Shown here in pieces: positions 34,917-44,108 of a DNA stretch of 60,503 nt; the stretch's first letter is position 1; each line of letters starts with the position of its first letter. The notes beneath the pieces are model-generated. The model was given only the letters and a program-made list of their open reading frames with translations, was not told the DNA's origin and did not search any database. The stretch spans positions 1-60,503 of the forward strand of contig NZ_JACJGB010000011.1 of the NCBI RefSeq assembly GCF_014164775.1, given 5' to 3'. Made by a program: the position numbers and the translations under genes. The DNA is from Tessaracoccus sp. MC1679 (GTDB taxonomy: Bacteria; Actinomycetota; Actinomycetes; Propionibacteriales; Propionibacteriaceae).

Positions 34917-34950
34917 CCTGTCACAGGTGCGCCTGCTGGTTGGCCCTCTC
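34917..34950 (+). promoter_or_regulatory. two-part promoter motif, transfer operon
   Basis: CCTGTCACA (34917-34925), 16 bases, then GGCCCTCTC (34942-34950). Both boxes are identical to those before the pilin gene, and the gap is exactly equal. The transfer genes start 30 bases later. The first box overlaps a palindrome (CACCTGTGACAGG on the other strand). Confidence 0.7.
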
Positions 34951-34979
34951 AAGGTGAGGTGAAGGAGAAGGGAGTGGAG

Positions 34980-35165
34980 ATGGACGGCATCGACCGCAGG
35001 ACCCGCTGTCGAGTGGGGGAGTTGGCATCGAGCCCGCTCGACGTCGCGGCCGCTGCAGAGATCCGTGCCGTCATCGCCACAGCCCTGCATAGAACCTCAC
35101 CCAAGTCCGGCGGGACCCCCCGATCCCGGTCCCGCCGGACTGCACGAAAGGACACCACGGCATGA
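34980..35165 (+). CDS. small basic protein heading transfer operon
   Basis: A 61-residue protein whose ATG at 34980 has GGAGAAGGGAG shortly upstream. It is rich in Arg and Ser, especially at the C-terminus. The stop overlaps the TcpC start (ATGA). I recognise no family. The tight coupling suggests that it is real and belongs to the transfer operon, perhaps as a regulatory leader peptide. Confidence 0.5.
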   Translation: MDGIDRRTRCRVGELASSPLDVAAAAEIRAVIATALHRTSPKSGGTPRSRSRRTARKDTTA

Positions 35166-36160
35166 AGCTCCTCAACACCCGCAAGGCCGTAGGTCAAGCC
35201 CCCGTCGAGGACCAGGCCCCGGTCAAGATCGCAGCATCGAACTGGACCCGGGGCCAGCAGCTGGCAACCAGCGCCGCCCGCGTGGTGTTGTGGGGGCTTG
35301 TCGCCTGCGCACCTCTCGGGGTTGCCGTCGGAGCGGTCGCGCTGACAGCCGCGACCCGTCCGGCCGCTGAGTCTGCGGCCGCTGCAACGCCCGAACCCGA
35401 CGGCCGGAGCGAGGCCACCGGAGTCGCGGAACACGCAGTGACCACCTGGCTGGAGGCGACCCGCTCAGGCAACCCGCAGCACGACGGGTTGGCGCCGGCG
35501 GCGGACCTGCCCACCAAGGCGCTGGAGGTGTCTGACCCGGGTGCGGTCGAATCACGGTGGGAGGACGGCGCCTGGGTCGTGACAGTCGGGGTGACGGTGA
35601 CCAGCACGACTCCTGCCACCGATCAGATCAGTGAGCCGGTGACCGTTGCGCGGCGCCGGTACTTCCAGGTCCCGGTCGCCGTCGATGCAGCCGGTCAGGT
35701 GAGCGTGTTGACGCTGCCCGCGGAGGTGGCAGGTCCGACGCTGACCCCGGCCCCCAGTAGCGGCTACCGCTCCACGGTGCCGCCGGCCCACCCAGCGTCC
35801 GTGGCGGCGGGGGACTTCCTTGCCGCTCTGCTGGCCGGCGCCGGGGACATCACCCGCTACACCGCGCCGGGAGCTGAGATCCGGGCGGTGACCCCCGCGC
35901 CGTACATCGAGGTGATCGTCGAATCCGTGGCGGCCGCCGATGCGCCGTCGGAGGATCCAGTCGAGGGGGCGACCGTGGTGTTGCTGGTGCGGGCACGAGC
36001 CCAAGACGCCACCGGCGCCGTGACCCGCTTCGACTACGTGCTGTCGATGGCGGTGCGCTCATCGCGGTGGGAGATCACCCAGATCAAAGGCGCACCGCAA
36101 CCAGAGGAGGAGGTGTCAGCCGCTGACTCTGCCCCCAGCGTCTCGTCCACCAACCAGTAA
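35162..36160 (+). CDS. TcpC-like conjugation channel protein
   Basis: TcpC is a membrane-anchored, VirB8-like part of the conjugation channel in Gram-positive elements such as Tn916 and pCW3. The 332-residue protein has an N-terminal cytoplasmic tail, one transmembrane helix (VLWGLVACAPLGVAVGAVALTA), a helical linker and two NTF2-like domains (about 85-195 and 205-310). The domain starts AVTTWLEATRSG and ASVAAGDFLAALLAGAG are typical. ATG overlaps the previous stop. Confidence 0.8.
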   Translation: MKLLNTRKAVGQAPVEDQAPVKIAASNWTRGQQLATSAARVVLWGLVACAPLGVAVGAVALTAATRPAAESAAAATPEPDGRSEATGVAEHAVTTWLEATRSGNPQHDGLAPAADLPTKALEVSDPGAVESRWEDGAWVVTVGVTVTSTTPATDQISEPVTVARRRYFQVPVAVDAAGQVSVLTLPAEVAGPTLTPAPSSGYRSTVPPAHPASVAAGDFLAALLAGAGDITRYTAPGAEIRAVTPAPYIEVIVESVAAADAPSEDPVEGATVVLLVRARAQDATGAVTRFDYVLSMAVRSSRWEITQIKGAPQPEEEVSAADSAPSVSSTNQ

Positions 36161-36197
36161 CCCCGAACACATTGTCCGTTTCTAGAAAGGACCAACC

Positions 36198-36431
36198 ATG
36201 TTTCCTTCAGCTGGCGTCTTCGATTTCGTCAACGGTCTCGCGGCCGAACTCAAGTCCACTGTCACCGTCGCTGTGGTGGCGTTGGCGATCACGTTCATCG
36301 TGGTCAACGCGATCGCCTCCAAGCTGTCGGTGGCCAAGATCGTCGGTGCGCTGGTCACCGCCGGCATCCTCATCGCCGGCGTGCTGGGCATCGAGGGCAT
36401 CGCGAGCATGTTCACCACCGAACTCACCTAG
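36198..36431 (+). CDS. small two-helix membrane protein
   Basis: A 77-residue protein with AGAAAGGACC upstream of its ATG. It has two hydrophobic helices (TVTVAVVALAITFIVVNAI and IVGALVTAGILIAGVLGIEG). Its size and position after TcpC resemble VirB2/TrbC-like pilin subunits or the small membrane proteins of Gram-positive transfer loci. I recognise no specific family. Confidence 0.65.
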   Translation: MFPSAGVFDFVNGLAAELKSTVTVAVVALAITFIVVNAIASKLSVAKIVGALVTAGILIAGVLGIEGIASMFTTELT

Positions 36432-36437
36432 AGGCTC

Positions 36438-36971
36438 GTGATGGCGTTGAAGTGGTACACGAGGGCACGCAAGTTCCCTCAGCTGATCGGTAGAACACCG
36501 GATGGCACACGCATCCCCGGCGGCCCCTACACCTACACGCAGGTGGCCGCCGGGGTGGTGACCGCCGTCGTTCTGGCGCAGACCACCTGGCTCTGGGCCC
36601 ACGGCGGCCTGATCCTCAACGCCACCATCTTCATCAGCGCCACCATCGGCGCAGTGTTCGCCGCCGGAAAGCTGACACCCGGGATACGGAACCCGATCGT
36701 CCTGGCATCCGGCGCCCTCAACCTCATGAGCAGCGGCTACCGCCTCAACGGAACAGCAATCAAAGACCCGAAGCCCAACACCGCCACAACAGCAGGACCC
36801 GTGACCGTCTTCATCCCCGCCCCACAACTCGCGAAACCCACCACTGCACCCCTCACCGAACCGGTCGCCGTGCCCGCACCGATCCCCGTCCTACCTGCCA
36901 CTGAGCCTCGACCGGTGCCGGGTCCGGCGCTGAGCTCCGTGCAGAGGCTGCTCCTAGGAGAAGCATCATGA
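36438..36971 (+). CDS. TcpE-like membrane protein
   Basis: A 177-residue protein starting with GTG at 36438. It has a basic N-terminus (WYTRARKFPQLIGRTPDGTRIPGGPYT) and two transmembrane helices (about 38-75), followed by a long Pro/Ala/Thr-rich tail. TcpE/PrgI-type proteins have this layout and always precede the VirB4 ATPase, as here. The stop overlaps the ATPase start (ATGA). Confidence 0.6.
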   Translation: MMALKWYTRARKFPQLIGRTPDGTRIPGGPYTYTQVAAGVVTAVVLAQTTWLWAHGGLILNATIFISATIGAVFAAGKLTPGIRNPIVLASGALNLMSSGYRLNGTAIKDPKPNTATTAGPVTVFIPAPQLAKPTTAPLTEPVAVPAPIPVLPATEPRPVPGPALSSVQRLLLGEAS

Positions 36972-39484
36972 AGATCCCCACCGTTGCCCTCTACGACAAC
37001 CTGCGGTTCACCACCACGGGCCAGGTGTGGGCAGATTTCCTGCTGACCGGGGTGAACTACGGTCTGCGGGCCCCCGACGAGAAGGAACGGGTGCGGCTCC
37101 TGCACCAGGCGTTGCTGCGCTCGTTGCCGGGGGAGTCGCTGATGCTGGGGCTGTGCTCGACGCTGGATCCCCACCAGGTCGTCGACCGGATGCTCAACGG
37201 ACTAGACCCCGCTCAGTGCCCCGAGTGGGTCGCCGAATGCGAAGCCACGCTCGACACGATCGAGCAGCTGCGCCCCGGCTACCGGATCTTCTGGCTGTCG
37301 GTCCCGCTCGCCAACGACGGCACCACCCTCTCCTCAGCCTGGAAGGCAGCCCGCAGCAACATCGAGGCCACCCTCGGTCTTCCAGTGGGGAAGCCCTCAC
37401 CTGAGCAACTGAAGGCCGCCGGGATGAAAGCCAGGCAGGTGGCCGAGTCGATCCCGGCACCCTTCCACCCGATCCCCGCCACACCGGCGCAGATGGTGTG
37501 GCTGCACCAACACATGATCGACCGCGGCCTCTACCTCGACGGACTCCTCCCCACCCCCGGCCCGAGCACGGTGGCGAAACGCCGCTCCGCGTTACCGGCT
37601 CCGCTGTTGGATGAGGGGGGCCGCACCGACGACGAGAAGAAGAGGACGGGCGTGAACCCGTTGAGGCGCCGCTACCTGAAGGTCCAGTCCCCGGCCCCGG
37701 GCGATGAGGACGCCGCCTCCTACCAGGCGATGCTGATGGTGGCCGACGTCCCCGACGGTGAGCTGCCGTTCCCCGGCGGGGAGATGCTGGGCCGCCTCGA
37801 CGAGTGCGGTCTGGCGGTCGACTGGGCCATGCGACTCACCGTGCGGTCCTCGAGCGAGGTGCTGCGCTCCAACCAGCGGGCCCTCGAAACCTTGAATGAG
37901 CAGTTCAACCAGCGCGAAGGGGAACTGTCCCACGGCGTCTCGGCGCTCGACCGGCACGCTGGCGATCTCAGCGAGTACGCCGCGCTGATGGAAAGCAACA
38001 AGCTCGAAGTCGAATGCCAGGCCACGTTCATCCTCTCCGTGGCCGCAGCCGACCCCGACGACGTGCGCGCCCAGGCCAAGGCTCTGGCCAGCTGGTTCAG
38101 CGAGGCCGGCTACAAATTGGCGCAGCCGGTCGGGTATCAGCAGGAGATGTGGTGGCAGACCCATCCTGGGGTGCCCACCTCAGCGTTGACCCGTGAGTAC
38201 GCGCAGTTGACGACCTCGGAGGCGTTGTCGGCCATGGTGCCGTTGTCGACCGCGCATGTCGGTGACAGTGCCGGCACGCTGCTGGCGATCAACATCAACA
38301 ACGGTCCCATGCTCGACGAGGACACCCCGTGTGGCTCGGCACCGCTGATCTTCCACAACCCCGATGGCGCCACCGACCGCAACGTGTCGGGTTCCACCGC
38401 CTACATCGGAGATCTCGGCTCCGGGAAGTCGTTCGCGTTGAAGAAGGAGGCCGGCGCCATCCTCGATCGCGGCGGCCGCGTCATCGTGACCGACCGCACC
38501 AACATGGGGGAGTGGGCAGTGTGGGCTGAAGCGTTGACGGACCCCCGCATCGTCGACGTGTCGCAGCCGGCCTGGTCGCTGGACCCGTTGCGGATCTTCG
38601 ACCCCGCCACCGGCTCGCGCGTCGCCCAATCGTTCCTCACCCCCCTGCTCGACATTGCCCCCACCTCCGAGCAGGGCGTGTTGCTCTCCGAAGTCCTCGA
38701 AGTCGACTACCTCACCCGCCACAACATCGTCGGGTTCGGGTCGCTCGTCGACCATCTCGCCGACCGGTGCACCATCACCGGCGCCAAGGATCTGGCCCGG
38801 CTGATCCGCGTGTTCAGCCGCAAGGATCTCGGCCGTGTGGTCTTTGACGACACGCTGCCGGCCCTCAACCTGGACCATCCGGCCATCGTGGTGCGCACCC
38901 ACCAACTGACGTTGCCTAAACGCTCCGAACTCGACCACGAACACCTGTTCCGACAGATGGGGCTGGAGAAACTGTTCGGACGTGCCGTGTTCGCCCTGAT
39001 CACTGCGATCGCGAAACACGAGTGTTTCCGTGACCGCGACCAGCTCGCCGCGTTCGTCGTCGACGAAGCCCACGCCGTGACCAGCTCCACCGAAGGCACC
39101 AACGAACTGGTCGACTTCATCCGCGACGGCCGCAAGCACCGCGCCGTGGTCTACCTCGGCTCCCACGACCCGGATGAGGACTTCCCCTCCGAGACGATGC
39201 GAGGCCTGATCCCCTTCCGGGTGCTGATGCGACACAAGGACAAGACCTTGGCGCAGAACGGGCTGCGATGGCTCGACCTGGACCCCAACGACCCGGCCCT
39301 GATCGAGCTGATCACCAAAGACACCTCACCGCAGCTCGGTGACGAAGTGCCCGTCCATCGCCGCGGCGAATGCCTGATCCGGGACGCCTCCGGCGCCGTC
39401 GGCCGCGCCCGGATCCTCCCACCCGCCTTGACCAGCCGCGACCAGGCCGCCCGCACCGGCGGCCGCCGAGACCTCGCCGCATGA
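36968..39484 (+). CDS. VirB4/TcpF-type conjugation ATPase
   Basis: This ATPase powers channel assembly and substrate transfer during conjugation. The 838-residue protein has an N-terminal VirB4-like domain (VSPAP-type KVQSPAPG… ADVPDGELPFPGG), then a RecA-like core: Walker A GDLGSGKSFALKKE near residue 480, Walker B FVVDEAHAV, and the ARPIL-like end. Walker lysine and the DEAH-like Glu are present. The family usually has 650-850 residues. It is coupled by ATGA with its neighbours on both sides. Confidence 0.85.
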   Translation: MKIPTVALYDNLRFTTTGQVWADFLLTGVNYGLRAPDEKERVRLLHQALLRSLPGESLMLGLCSTLDPHQVVDRMLNGLDPAQCPEWVAECEATLDTIEQLRPGYRIFWLSVPLANDGTTLSSAWKAARSNIEATLGLPVGKPSPEQLKAAGMKARQVAESIPAPFHPIPATPAQMVWLHQHMIDRGLYLDGLLPTPGPSTVAKRRSALPAPLLDEGGRTDDEKKRTGVNPLRRRYLKVQSPAPGDEDAASYQAMLMVADVPDGELPFPGGEMLGRLDECGLAVDWAMRLTVRSSSEVLRSNQRALETLNEQFNQREGELSHGVSALDRHAGDLSEYAALMESNKLEVECQATFILSVAAADPDDVRAQAKALASWFSEAGYKLAQPVGYQQEMWWQTHPGVPTSALTREYAQLTTSEALSAMVPLSTAHVGDSAGTLLAININNGPMLDEDTPCGSAPLIFHNPDGATDRNVSGSTAYIGDLGSGKSFALKKEAGAILDRGGRVIVTDRTNMGEWAVWAEALTDPRIVDVSQPAWSLDPLRIFDPATGSRVAQSFLTPLLDIAPTSEQGVLLSEVLEVDYLTRHNIVGFGSLVDHLADRCTITGAKDLARLIRVFSRKDLGRVVFDDTLPALNLDHPAIVVRTHQLTLPKRSELDHEHLFRQMGLEKLFGRAVFALITAIAKHECFRDRDQLAAFVVDEAHAVTSSTEGTNELVDFIRDGRKHRAVVYLGSHDPDEDFPSETMRGLIPFRVLMRHKDKTLAQNGLRWLDLDPNDPALIELITKDTSPQLGDEVPVHRRGECLIRDASGAVGRARILPPALTSRDQAARTGGRRDLAA

Positions 39485-41484
39485 CCCCAACTCAGCCCCG
39501 ACGACGGCGACGATGGGTGCAGGTTTTGATCCGCACCCTCATCGCCGCCACGGTGTTGACGCTCATCGGCAACGTCGCGTTCGTGGCCGCCGACAGCGAC
39601 GGCAACCCCCTGGGCCAAACCATCCCGGCGCTGTCCTGGATCCAGCTGGCCGACCACAAAGGCATCAGCCTGTGGAACTACGAGCTGACGATCAACTACC
39701 ACAGCGACATCTTCAACGCCGGCGCGATGATCTCCGCCCTGTTCACCGAGATCCTGTGGCGCGGCTACCTCGGCTGCGCCGCCGTCGCGATCTGGTTCAT
39801 CGACTGGGTGGTGTCGTTCGAGTGGCTGGACATCATCACCACCCCCCTGATGGCCATCGGTGACGCGCTCCTCGACGTGATCAGCCGCCTCGGGCTGGCG
39901 CCGGCGTTCCTCACCGTCGCCGCCCTGGCCGGCGCCATCTTCGTCATGCGCGGCAAGATCGCCCGCGGCATCTACGAGATGGCCATCGGCGCCCTGGTGG
40001 TGGCCCTGTCAGCAACAGTGCTCAGCAACCCGATCGCACTGGTCGCCGGCCCTGACGGCTGGATCTACCAGGCCAGAGACCACACCCTCGAACTGGTCGC
40101 CGCCATGGGAGACCAAGCAGAAACCGACCCCAACGCCATCACCTCCGAACTGATCACCACCTTCATCCGCCAGCCCGTCCAACTGGTCTCGTTCGGGCAG
40201 ATCCTGGACGGCACCGCCTGCGAAACCGTCTACGACGACGCCGTCCTAGGCGGGCCCTACGGCTACGACAACAATGTGCGAGAGGCCGTCGCCGCCTGCA
40301 ACGAAGACGCCGGCACCTACGCCGAGAACCCCAGCGGCGGCATGGTGACCTCCGTGTTCCTCCAATCACCGGCCGGCCTCGTGGTGCTGCTGATCGCCAT
40401 CCTCATCGGCGGCACCGTGATGCTCTCCCTCGTCTCGACGATCCTGGCCTCACTGAAAGCCATCATCAACCTGGTGCTGGCCGTCCTCCCCGGCGGAGCC
40501 AGACGACCCCTCGGTCACGCGTTCGCCGAGATGTTCATCGGCATCGCCACCTTCGTCTTCGCCATGTTCTTCCTCGGCACCTACCTGATGGTGATCCAGG
40601 CCGTGTTCCGCGCCCACGAAGGCCAACCCTCCAAAGCGTTCCTCATCACCCTCATCGTCATGATCCTCGGCCTGATCGCCTTCCTGCGCTACCGCAAAGC
40701 CCTCAAAGCCGCCACCAACCGACTCACCGACTGGATGACCCAACGTCCCGGCGCCGGCTCCCCGCGACCCCTCGCCCCGGCCGGACAGGGCGCCCACTGG
40801 ATGAAAGCTGCAGGACTCTACGGCGCCGGCAAAGCCTTGGCCTCACCCCAAGGCCGCACCGCCTTGAAGAACACCGCCGCCGTCGGGGCAGCCGCACTGA
40901 CCGGCAACCCCGCCCTGGCCAGCCGGGTCTTGCTCAACCACGCAGCAACCAAGAAGGCCAAGACGGTCCTCGGCAACGCCGCCACGCCCCCGCCACCACG
41001 CGCCGGGGAGCCCGACGGATATCTGGCCTTCTCCGGCAGAGCCGCCCCCCGCCCCCGAACAACCACAACCCCAACCGCAGCAAGCAGCAGTGCTCAGACG
41101 GCCGGGGACGACACCGTCCTCGACGGGGTGATCGTCGACCCCTCATCCGGAGTTAACCGGTTAATTCACGCTGAATCACCCCAGCAGCCACGACTGCCCA
41201 TGCGACGCGTCCCCGTCCTCCCCCCACCACACACCCGACCCGCCAGCCTGCGCCCGACACCGCCCCGCCCCGAACTGCCACCGCCCCCCACCGCCGGGGG
41301 CGACGCCCCCCAGCCGCCGTCCCCGCCGTCGCGCCCGACCCCGCCCCGGAAGCCGGCCGCACCGCTGCACACCACACGACGGCCACAGCACGAGCCGCCG
41401 CCACGCACCACCCCCGCGTCCTCGGCGCCGAGTAGTAGGCAGACGCGGGCGCTGCGACGCAGCGGGCAGCGGCGGCCGCGATGA
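39481..41484 (+). CDS. VirB6/TcpH-like channel protein
   Basis: A 667-residue polytopic membrane protein. Helices lie near residues 13-32, 82-105, 140-165, 172-200, 300-340 and 355-390, with a periplasmic loop between them containing paired cysteines (GTACETVYDD, AVAACNEDAG). The C-terminal third is a Pro/Arg-rich cytoplasmic tail, in contrast to the N-terminal domain. TcpH/VirB6 proteins form the inner-membrane pore with the VirB4 ATPase. The coding frame in the tail contains the AT-rich palindrome TTAACCGGTTAA (41153-41164). Confidence 0.75.
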   Translation: MTPTQPRRRRRWVQVLIRTLIAATVLTLIGNVAFVAADSDGNPLGQTIPALSWIQLADHKGISLWNYELTINYHSDIFNAGAMISALFTEILWRGYLGCAAVAIWFIDWVVSFEWLDIITTPLMAIGDALLDVISRLGLAPAFLTVAALAGAIFVMRGKIARGIYEMAIGALVVALSATVLSNPIALVAGPDGWIYQARDHTLELVAAMGDQAETDPNAITSELITTFIRQPVQLVSFGQILDGTACETVYDDAVLGGPYGYDNNVREAVAACNEDAGTYAENPSGGMVTSVFLQSPAGLVVLLIAILIGGTVMLSLVSTILASLKAIINLVLAVLPGGARRPLGHAFAEMFIGIATFVFAMFFLGTYLMVIQAVFRAHEGQPSKAFLITLIVMILGLIAFLRYRKALKAATNRLTDWMTQRPGAGSPRPLAPAGQGAHWMKAAGLYGAGKALASPQGRTALKNTAAVGAAALTGNPALASRVLLNHAATKKAKTVLGNAATPPPPRAGEPDGYLAFSGRAAPRPRTTTTPTAASSSAQTAGDDTVLDGVIVDPSSGVNRLIHAESPQQPRLPMRRVPVLPPPHTRPASLRPTPPRPELPPPPTAGGDAPQPPSPPSRPTPPRKPAAPLHTTRRPQHEPPPRTTPASSAPSSRQTRALRRSGQRRPR

Positions 41485-42986
41485 CGAAGTGGATCGCCCT
41501 CACCGTGGGGGTGCTGCTCCTGGCCGGTGTGGGGATCCCGGTGATGATGGTCATGGTCATGGCCACGATGATCGGCGGCGCCCAGCAGCAGGTCAGCGCC
41601 GCCAACGCATCGCTGTGTTCGGCCAGCTGGCAGGGCGACGGCATCACCGAAGCTGACCTGACCTCGCAGCAGCTCGACGCCGCAGCCACCATCTACGCGG
41701 CCGCCCTCGACAGCGGTCTCGGCGCGGCCGCGGCGATCGTGGGGATCGCCACCGCGGCACAGGAATCCAACCTCGGCGCCGATCCGCGCACCCTCACCCC
41801 CAACGGTGACGGCGACGTCGGCCTGTTCCAACAGCGCAGCCTCGTCGGCTGGTACGCCAACGGAGCCACCCAGGCAGACAACATCGCCACCCTCAACGAC
41901 CACGCCTACGCGGCCCGCACCTTCTTCCTCGGCAATACCACCACCACCGGCTATCACATCCCCGGCCTGGCCGACATCGACGGCTGGCAGGACATGCCGG
42001 TCACCCAGGCCGCCCAAGCTGTGCAGCGCTCCGCGTTCCCTGACGCCTACGCCCAACACGAAGCCCTCGCCCGCGCCCTGGCCCAGCGGCTCGCCGGCGG
42101 GGCAGCCGGCCAGATCCTGTGCGCCGGCAGCATCGGAGGCACCTTGGACTGCCCGGCCACCGGGATGAGGACAGAAGCAGGACTCCAACCCGATGCCCTG
42201 CGCGGCCTGCGCTGCATCAAGCAGAACTGGCCCCAGATCACGGTCATCGGTGGCACCCGACACGACCCCGACTCCGACCATCACGTCGGCAACGCCATCG
42301 ACCCGATGATCCCCGACTACCTCAGCCCCGCAGGGATCGCGCTCGGCACCGACATCGCCGAATGGGCCCGCACCAACGCCGAAGGCCTCGGCGTGACCTA
42401 CATCATCTGGCGCAAGAAACTGTGGTCAACCGGGCGAGCCGACGAAGGGTGGCGAACCTGCGGGGTCACCGCATCCTGCTACTCCGGCACCGACCCCTCC
42501 GCCGCCCACCTGGACCACGTCCACATCAGCTTCCACGGCGACATGGGCACCGGCAACCCAGCCAGCATCGGCGCAGCCGTCGGCGGCATCTCTCTGCCCA
42601 TCGACCGCGGCAGCTACCGCCTCACCGCCCGCTACAACCAGGCCGGGAAAGCATGGGCCTCCGGCTTCCACACCGGCCTCGACTTCGCCGCCCCCGAAGG
42701 CACCCTCCTGCGCTCCATCACCGCCGGCACCGTCACCACCACCTCATGGCACTCGGCCTACGGGAACCTCACCCAGATCACCGCCGACGACGGCACCGTC
42801 TTCTACTACGCCCACCAACTGCGCCGAACAGTCAGCCAAGGCCAACGAGTCACCGCCGGCCAACCCATCGGTGCCGTCGGCAACACCGGCAACTCCTACG
42901 GTGCACACCTCCACCTCGAGGTCCGCATCGGCGGCCGCACCCTGGACCCCGAAACCTGGCTCTCCACGCGAGGAGCAACCCCATGA
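41481..42986 (+). CDS. conjugation peptidoglycan hydrolase with M23 domain
   Basis: A 501-residue wall-degrading enzyme that opens the peptidoglycan for the transfer channel (TcpG/VirB1 role). One transmembrane helix (about 5-35) comes first, then a lysozyme-like domain (about 60-190, catalytic Glu94 in AAQESNLG, VGLFQQR), a middle domain with HHVGNAIDPMI and DHVHISFHG like ARB-07466-type hydrolases (about 220-355), and a C-terminal LytM/M23 metallopeptidase domain with HTGLDFAAP and HLHLEVR as zinc ligands. Three catalytic domains in one polypeptide are unusual. ATGA couplings tie it to the preceding channel gene and the next gene. Confidence 0.85.
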   Translation: MTKWIALTVGVLLLAGVGIPVMMVMVMATMIGGAQQQVSAANASLCSASWQGDGITEADLTSQQLDAAATIYAAALDSGLGAAAAIVGIATAAQESNLGADPRTLTPNGDGDVGLFQQRSLVGWYANGATQADNIATLNDHAYAARTFFLGNTTTTGYHIPGLADIDGWQDMPVTQAAQAVQRSAFPDAYAQHEALARALAQRLAGGAAGQILCAGSIGGTLDCPATGMRTEAGLQPDALRGLRCIKQNWPQITVIGGTRHDPDSDHHVGNAIDPMIPDYLSPAGIALGTDIAEWARTNAEGLGVTYIIWRKKLWSTGRADEGWRTCGVTASCYSGTDPSAAHLDHVHISFHGDMGTGNPASIGAAVGGISLPIDRGSYRLTARYNQAGKAWASGFHTGLDFAAPEGTLLRSITAGTVTTTSWHSAYGNLTQITADDGTVFYYAHQLRRTVSQGQRVTAGQPIGAVGNTGNSYGAHLHLEVRIGGRTLDPETWLSTRGATP

Positions 42987-43543
42987 ACATCAAACCCGCG
43001 CTCGCCATCGTGACCGCCCTGATCATCGCCGGCATCCTCCTCGGCGACAGACCCACCACCCCGACGACATCCGCGGCCCCACCACCCCACACCAGCCGCC
43101 CCCAGCCGGCCACCCCGCGCCAGCACGACGCCGCCGTCGAAGGCGATGGATTCCACGCACCCGACCAGCCCCCGGTGGAGACCCCCAGCTACGACGGGGG
43201 AGAAGACCCCACCTGGACACTGCCTGCAGAAGACCAGCTGCGCGCCGTCAGCGCTGCCGGCCAGTTCATCGACGGGTGGCTCCAACCAGACCCAACCCTC
43301 CGAACCCAGATGCTCCGACCCGTCGCCGCAGAAGCCCTCATCGCCGACCTGGCCGGTGACGACCTCCGGATCTGGACCACGACCGCCACAGGCGGCCCGC
43401 AGATCGTGGAGCTGGCATCCACCAACGCGCTGCTCCGGCAACCCCTCACCGACGGCCGATCCGTGGACCTACTCCTGACCGCCGAACCCGGCAGCCTGCA
43501 CGGGTGGATAGTCACCGACATCGCCCCTGCAACCGGCCGCTGA
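42983..43543 (+). CDS. small exported hypothetical protein, transfer operon
   Basis: A 186-residue protein with an N-terminal hydrophobic helix (LAIVTALIIAGILLG) and a Pro/Thr-rich linker, then a folded C-terminal part (LRAVSAAGQFIDGWLQPDP … SLHGWIVTDI) resembling small TcpC-type NTF2 domains of transfer loci. The ATG at 42983 overlaps the hydrolase stop by ATGA. It is the last gene of the transfer operon proper. Confidence 0.65.
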   Translation: MNIKPALAIVTALIIAGILLGDRPTTPTTSAAPPPHTSRPQPATPRQHDAAVEGDGFHAPDQPPVETPSYDGGEDPTWTLPAEDQLRAVSAAGQFIDGWLQPDPTLRTQMLRPVAAEALIADLAGDDLRIWTTTATGGPQIVELASTNALLRQPLTDGRSVDLLLTAEPGSLHGWIVTDIAPATGR

Positions 43544-43595
43544 AACCGCGCTACATTGTGTCGCTAGCGCGCAACACCGGGCCTAGAGTGAAGCC

Positions 43596-44108
43596 ATGAC
43601 AGAGACAGTCGAACACGACGGCGTGGGCTGGCGGATGGTCATCGCCGAAGGCCGAGACCACCTGACGCTGACCATCGAGCAGCAGCTCGACCACGACTGG
43701 CTCCCCACCCAACGCTGGCATGAACCCGCCCCAGAGCCGCGGCACCGCAAGCAGGCCATCACCGAGTCAGCCCGCGCCCACGGATGGATCACCCCTGCGG
43801 AACGCTGGCCCCGCACCCGCAAAGACGGCACCCTCATCCTGGAAGACCTGTTCCCGTACGACTGGGAACGCATACTGCGAGACGCCACCCGACTCCGGGA
43901 AGAAGCCCTCGCCCACGCCGCGCAGATCGACCGGGCCTGGCGCCTCACCATCAACGCCGCCGGCACCACCGGCGGTATGCGCATCCACGAGCTCGCCGAG
44001 ATCTCCGGCCGCGGCCGCCACGCCATCTACCGGATGCGCACCGACGACCTCGGCGCCGACGACACCGCGCTGCTCACCGAGATCCGCACCGTCAAGGACC
44101 ACGCGTGA
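43596..44108 (+). CDS. hypothetical protein with C-terminal helix-turn-helix
   Basis: A 170-residue protein. The first half is acidic and beta-rich (VEHDGVGWRMVIAEGRDHLTLTIEQQ), the second half contains a helix-turn-helix-like segment (RIHELAEISGRGRHAIYRM). A weak promoter with TAGAGT precedes the ATG at 43596. It overlaps the polymerase-like gene (GTG within ATGA-type junction, 44105), so it probably is a partner or regulator of that gene. Confidence 0.6.
   Translation: MTETVEHDGVGWRMVIAEGRDHLTLTIEQQLDHDWLPTQRWHEPAPEPRHRKQAITESARAHGWITPAERWPRTRKDGTLILEDLFPYDWERILRDATRLREEALAHAAQIDRAWRLTINAAGTTGGMRIHELAEISGRGRHAIYRMRTDDLGADDTALLTEIRTVKDHA

Noticed and set aside
42119..42982. Long frame upstream of the start at 42983
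   Set aside because: The part before 42983 is an out-of-frame reading of the peptidoglycan hydrolase; the real gene starts at ATG 42983.
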